Below are positions 6,445-8,276 of a stretch of 8,276 nt of DNA, one piece after another. The stretch covers positions 1 through 8,276 of the forward strand of contig DASCNB010000186.1 in the NCBI GenBank assembly GCA_036011265.1, given 5' to 3'. Every line of letters starts with the position of its first letter. The stretch's first letter is position 1. The position numbers and the translations under genes are program-made. Below the pieces are notes generated by a model. The model searched no databases and was not told the origin of the DNA. It was given only the letters and a program-made list of their open reading frames with translations. The stretch is from CAJXCL01 sp036011265. GTDB lineage: Bacteria; Nitrospinota; Nitrospinia; CAJXCL01.

Positions 6445-6497
6445 AAAGTGCCAAGATGCTAAGAGATTATATTTGTGTCTTAGTGATTTAGTGACAA
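6445..6497. repeat. Imperfect inverted repeat of 'GCCAAGATGCTAAGAG / TCTTAGTGATTTAGTGAC' type
   Basis: The left arm AAAGTGCCAAGATGCTAAGA (6446-6465) is followed by an A+T-rich loop and then by GTCTTAGTGATTTAGTGAC (6477-6495), which pairs partly with it, including several G-U pairs. The wording resembles the 'cgccaagacgcaaag...ctttgtgtctttgtg' palindromes dispersed in the intergenic regions of many environmental bacteria. Family membership is from memory and the pairing is imperfect. Confidence 0.35.
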
Positions 6498-6526
6498 ACC
6501 ATTTTTGGGGGCGACATAGCACTGTG

Positions 6527-6547
6527 GTATGTTAAACAAAAACATAC
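6527..6547. promoter_or_regulatory. Perfect dyad upstream of the flavin oxidoreductase gene, candidate operator
   Basis: GTATGTT (6527-6533) and AACATAC (6541-6547) are perfect 7-bp inverted arms separated by 7 A-rich nt. The dyad ends 18 nt before the ATG at 6566. A possible promoter overlaps it, with TTGGGG (6505-6510), a 17-nt spacer and TATGTT (6528-6533) as the -10 box. A protein bound to the dyad would therefore block it. A simple mRNA hairpin near the start codon is the alternative. The promoter match is weak. Confidence 0.35.
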
Positions 6548-6565
6548 TCAAAAAAGTGATATAAA

Positions 6566-7999
6566 ATGAGCAAATTTGATTTAACAATTATAGGTGGCGG
6601 AGTTGCTGGTCTTGTTACGGCAAGCGGTGCAAGCCAGCTGGGTGCAAAGGTAGCTCTTGTTGAGAAAGAGAAACTTGGAGGGGACTGCCTCCACTATGGC
6701 TGTGTGCCAACAAAATCGCTTCTGCACACGGCAAGAATTATTTCATTATTGCGCAGATCCTCCGATTTCGGTTTAAACCCGGTAAAAATCGACTTTGAAT
6801 TTAAGAAAATAATGGACCACATGAGATCCATCCAGGAAAAGATTGGAAAACACGACGATCCTGAACGATTTAAAAAAATGGGGGTGAAGCTTTTCTTTGG
6901 AAATGGATCATTCATAGACACAAGCACATTTGAGGTGAAAGGCATAAAAATAAAAAGCAGAAAATTTCTTATTGCCACCGGATCAAAACCTATTATGCTT
7001 CCTATCAATGGTCTGGATAAAGTAGATTATTTAAATAATGTTAAAATTTTGGATTTAGACAAACTCCCTGCATCTCTTATCGTCATAGGGGCAGGACCAA
7101 TCGGTTTAGAGTTTGCCCAGGTTTTTAACAGGTTTGGAACTAAGGTCACCGTCATTGAGAAATTTGGACAAATAATGCCAAGAGAGGATAAAGAGTTAGC
7201 CGATACATTGGAAAATATACTTAAAAAAGAAGGTATTGAAGTAAACACCTGCGTGGATATAAAAAAAGTAGAACAGTCCGGAGATAAAATAATTGTCGAC
7301 GCAGATTTTGCCGGTAACAAAAAAAAGTTTGAAGCAAAGAAACTATTGGTCGCAATAGGTCGTGCACCAAACATTGAAGATTTAAACCTTGATAAAATAG
7401 GTGTTAAAACTTCTCGATCTGGAATAGTGGTTGACGACACGATGAAAACTACTGTTCCGAACATATGGGCCTGCGGGGATGTAACAGGGATGTTTCCTTT
7501 CACTCACATGGCGGAATATGGAGCGGGTCTGGTTGTTTCAAACGCGCTGTTTCCTTTAATAAAACGGAAAATAGATAAGCGGATTGTTCCCTGGTCTACC
7601 TTTACCGACCCGGAATTGGCAAGGGTGGGATTACTCGAGGATGAAGCGAGAAAACAACACAACAAAATAAAAGTGTACAAATACCCTTTTAAAGATCACG
7701 ATCGCGCTGTTATAGACAGAGAGACTGAAGGATTGATAAAACTTGTGTGCGACATGAAGGGGAAAATTCTTGGCGCCAGTATTCTTGGCGTCGGTGCCGG
7801 TGATTTAATCAATGAATATATATTAGCCATGAAAAACAACCTGTCTGTTCAGAAAATTTCCGGCACAGTACATATTTATCCCACAATGGGACAAATAGTA
7901 AAAAGAGGCGCAGATCAGTATTACAGGGAAAAACTCTTTTCCGGCTGGTTTCCACAACTGTCTAAGTTACTCATAAAAATGGGAAGATTGTTTAAATAA
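6566..7999 (+). CDS. FAD-dependent pyridine nucleotide-disulfide oxidoreductase (mercuric reductase/lipoamide dehydrogenase-like)
   Basis: This 477-residue cytoplasmic flavoprotein is the normal length for the family. The FAD-binding Rossmann motif is IIGGGVAGLVTA (8-19), with E33 closing the second strand. The redox disulfide is GGDCLHYGCVPTK (38-50; C41 and C46). ATGS (137-140) and the second Rossmann motif VIGAGPIGLEFA (173-184) bind the nicotinamide nucleotide. The acidic E198 at the end of that strand favours NAD(H) over NADP(H). WACGDVTG (301-308) is the second FAD contact, and the dimerisation domain follows. In lipoamide dehydrogenase the partner subunit supplies His and Glu from HxHPTxxE; here the segment is HIYPTMGQ (436-443), so Tyr438 and Gln443 replace both. 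The heavy-metal domain and vicinal C-terminal cysteines of MerA are absent. Lipoamide and mercury are thus both doubtful substrates. No 2-oxo acid dehydrogenase genes are adjacent. The start at 6566 has only a weak upstream purine stretch. Confidence 0.87.
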   Translation: MSKFDLTIIGGGVAGLVTASGASQLGAKVALVEKEKLGGDCLHYGCVPTKSLLHTARIISLLRRSSDFGLNPVKIDFEFKKIMDHMRSIQEKIGKHDDPERFKKMGVKLFFGNGSFIDTSTFEVKGIKIKSRKFLIATGSKPIMLPINGLDKVDYLNNVKILDLDKLPASLIVIGAGPIGLEFAQVFNRFGTKVTVIEKFGQIMPREDKELADTLENILKKEGIEVNTCVDIKKVEQSGDKIIVDADFAGNKKKFEAKKLLVAIGRAPNIEDLNLDKIGVKTSRSGIVVDDTMKTTVPNIWACGDVTGMFPFTHMAEYGAGLVVSNALFPLIKRKIDKRIVPWSTFTDPELARVGLLEDEARKQHNKIKVYKYPFKDHDRAVIDRETEGLIKLVCDMKGKILGASILGVGAGDLINEYILAMKNNLSVQKISGTVHIYPTMGQIVKRGADQYYREKLFSGWFPQLSKLLIKMGRLFK

Positions 8000-8003
8000 G
8001 TCC

Positions 8004-8037
8004 TTCCTATAATTTGTATAAATGAGCTTTATAGGAA
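8004..8037. terminator. Hairpin between the convergent genes
   Basis: TTCCTATAA (8004-8012) and TTATAGGAA (8029-8037) are perfect 9-bp inverted arms around a 16-nt loop, beginning 5 nt after the oxidoreductase stop and lying beyond the 3' end of the opposing gene. The position suits a two-way transcript end, but neither strand shows a clear T tract after the stem and the loop is long. Confidence 0.35.
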
Positions 8038-8095
8038 AACGTTCAGATGGGTTGCTAGGAACCTGTTCTCAAAATGGTCAAATGTAATATTTTCT

Positions 8096-8276
8096 TCAGT
8101 ATGTAAGATGCTCATGAGCTAGTGCTTTTAATTGCTCAATAAGCGAATTTGATCTTTTTATTCGTTCACCAAGTGTATGGATTACATTTTTACAAATTAT
8201 TTCTGAAATCGCCCGGTCCTCATTAAGAAATTCATCAAAAAGTTCTTTTTTAAATACAATTAGTTTTGATACCTCT
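8096..8276 (-). CDS. Probable cyclic-nucleotide-binding-domain protein, C-terminal fragment (start outside window)
   Basis: On the reverse strand an open frame runs from the right edge (in phase from 8275) to a TGA at 8098-8096, giving 59 residues. It reads EVSKLIVFKKELFDEFLNED, then an amphipathic helix ICKNVIHTLGERIKRSNSLIEQLKAL split across the rest, ending AHEHLTY. In cyclic-nucleotide-binding (Crp/cNMP) domains, the last strand is followed by a short 'k..fde.l..d' helix and a long helix with 'l..rl..sn.li..l', which this matches. A Crp/Fnr regulator would continue into a helix-turn-helix of about 70 residues. This protein stops after the long helix, so it is more likely a stand-alone sensor domain or the end of a larger protein. 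The assignment rests on a short tail. Confidence 0.5.
   Translation of the reverse strand, partial: EVSKLIVFKKELFDEFLNEDRAISEIICKNVIHTLGERIKRSNSLIEQLKALAHEHLTY

Noticed and set aside
6014..6446. Overlapping 60- to 69-codon + strand frames in the SUMF1-like gene
   Set aside because: The overlying frame has clear FGE-fold motifs through to its stop; these frames show none.
7027..7503. Long reverse-strand open frame of 158 codons
   Set aside because: It lies wholly inside the well-supported flavin oxidoreductase gene, and its product has no recognisable motif. It is a shadow of the real frame.
8059..8068. GAACCTGTTC as a LexA box
   Set aside because: LexA sites of this type need four bases between GAAC and GTTC. 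Here there are two, and the site lies between convergent gene ends rather than at a promoter.
1..8276. CRISPR array, tRNA or rRNA genes
   Set aside because: No regularly spaced repeats and no tRNA or rRNA signatures were seen on either strand on reading through.

Overview
The window comes from an A+T-rich bacterial chromosome, probably a Gram-negative environmental lineage. The DnaJ tail, the Mth938-like protein, the ~600-residue UbiD and the imperfect palindromes between genes fit a deltaproteobacterium- or Nitrospinota-like genome, but nothing seen fixes the phylum. Intact genes are all on the + strand. Only a partial gene at the right edge reads on the - strand.

Layout: (1) 1-490 holds the last codons of a dnaJ-like chaperone gene and a small Mth938-fold protein. 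(2) 491-644 is a spacer with a promoter candidate and an imperfect palindrome, leading into a UbiD-family prenylated-FMN decarboxylase (645-2459). (3) 2491-5421 is a Type II restriction-modification module: a good sigma70-type promoter, a PD-(D/E)XK-like restriction endonuclease with a GTG start, then 8 nt later a beta-class DNA methyltransferase. (4) 5447-5539 is a remnant that matches the last 22 codons of the ubiD gene upstream of the module. (5) 5569-6417 encodes an exported SUMF1/FGE-fold protein. (6) 6418-6565 is a spacer with three inverted repeats. (7) 6566-7999 encodes a flavin disulfide oxidoreductase of the dihydrolipoamide dehydrogenase/mercuric reductase superfamily. (8) 8096-8276 (-) is the C-terminal end of a probable cyclic-nucleotide-binding-domain protein, converging on the oxidoreductase gene.

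The clearest biological story is the restriction-modification insertion. The two genes lie between a complete ubiD 3' end and a second, diverged ubiD 3' end (54 of 66 nt identical by hand count). This suggests that the module entered at the end of ubiD, either carrying a replacement tail or replacing a second ubiD copy. The methyltransferase is itself unusual. Its N-terminal ~210 residues look like a degenerate methyltransferase copy without catalytic motifs, followed by an active-looking beta-class domain and a C-terminal segment resembling homing-endonuclease-associated repeats. The remaining genes look like ordinary housekeeping or accessory metabolism and show no obvious functional link to the module.
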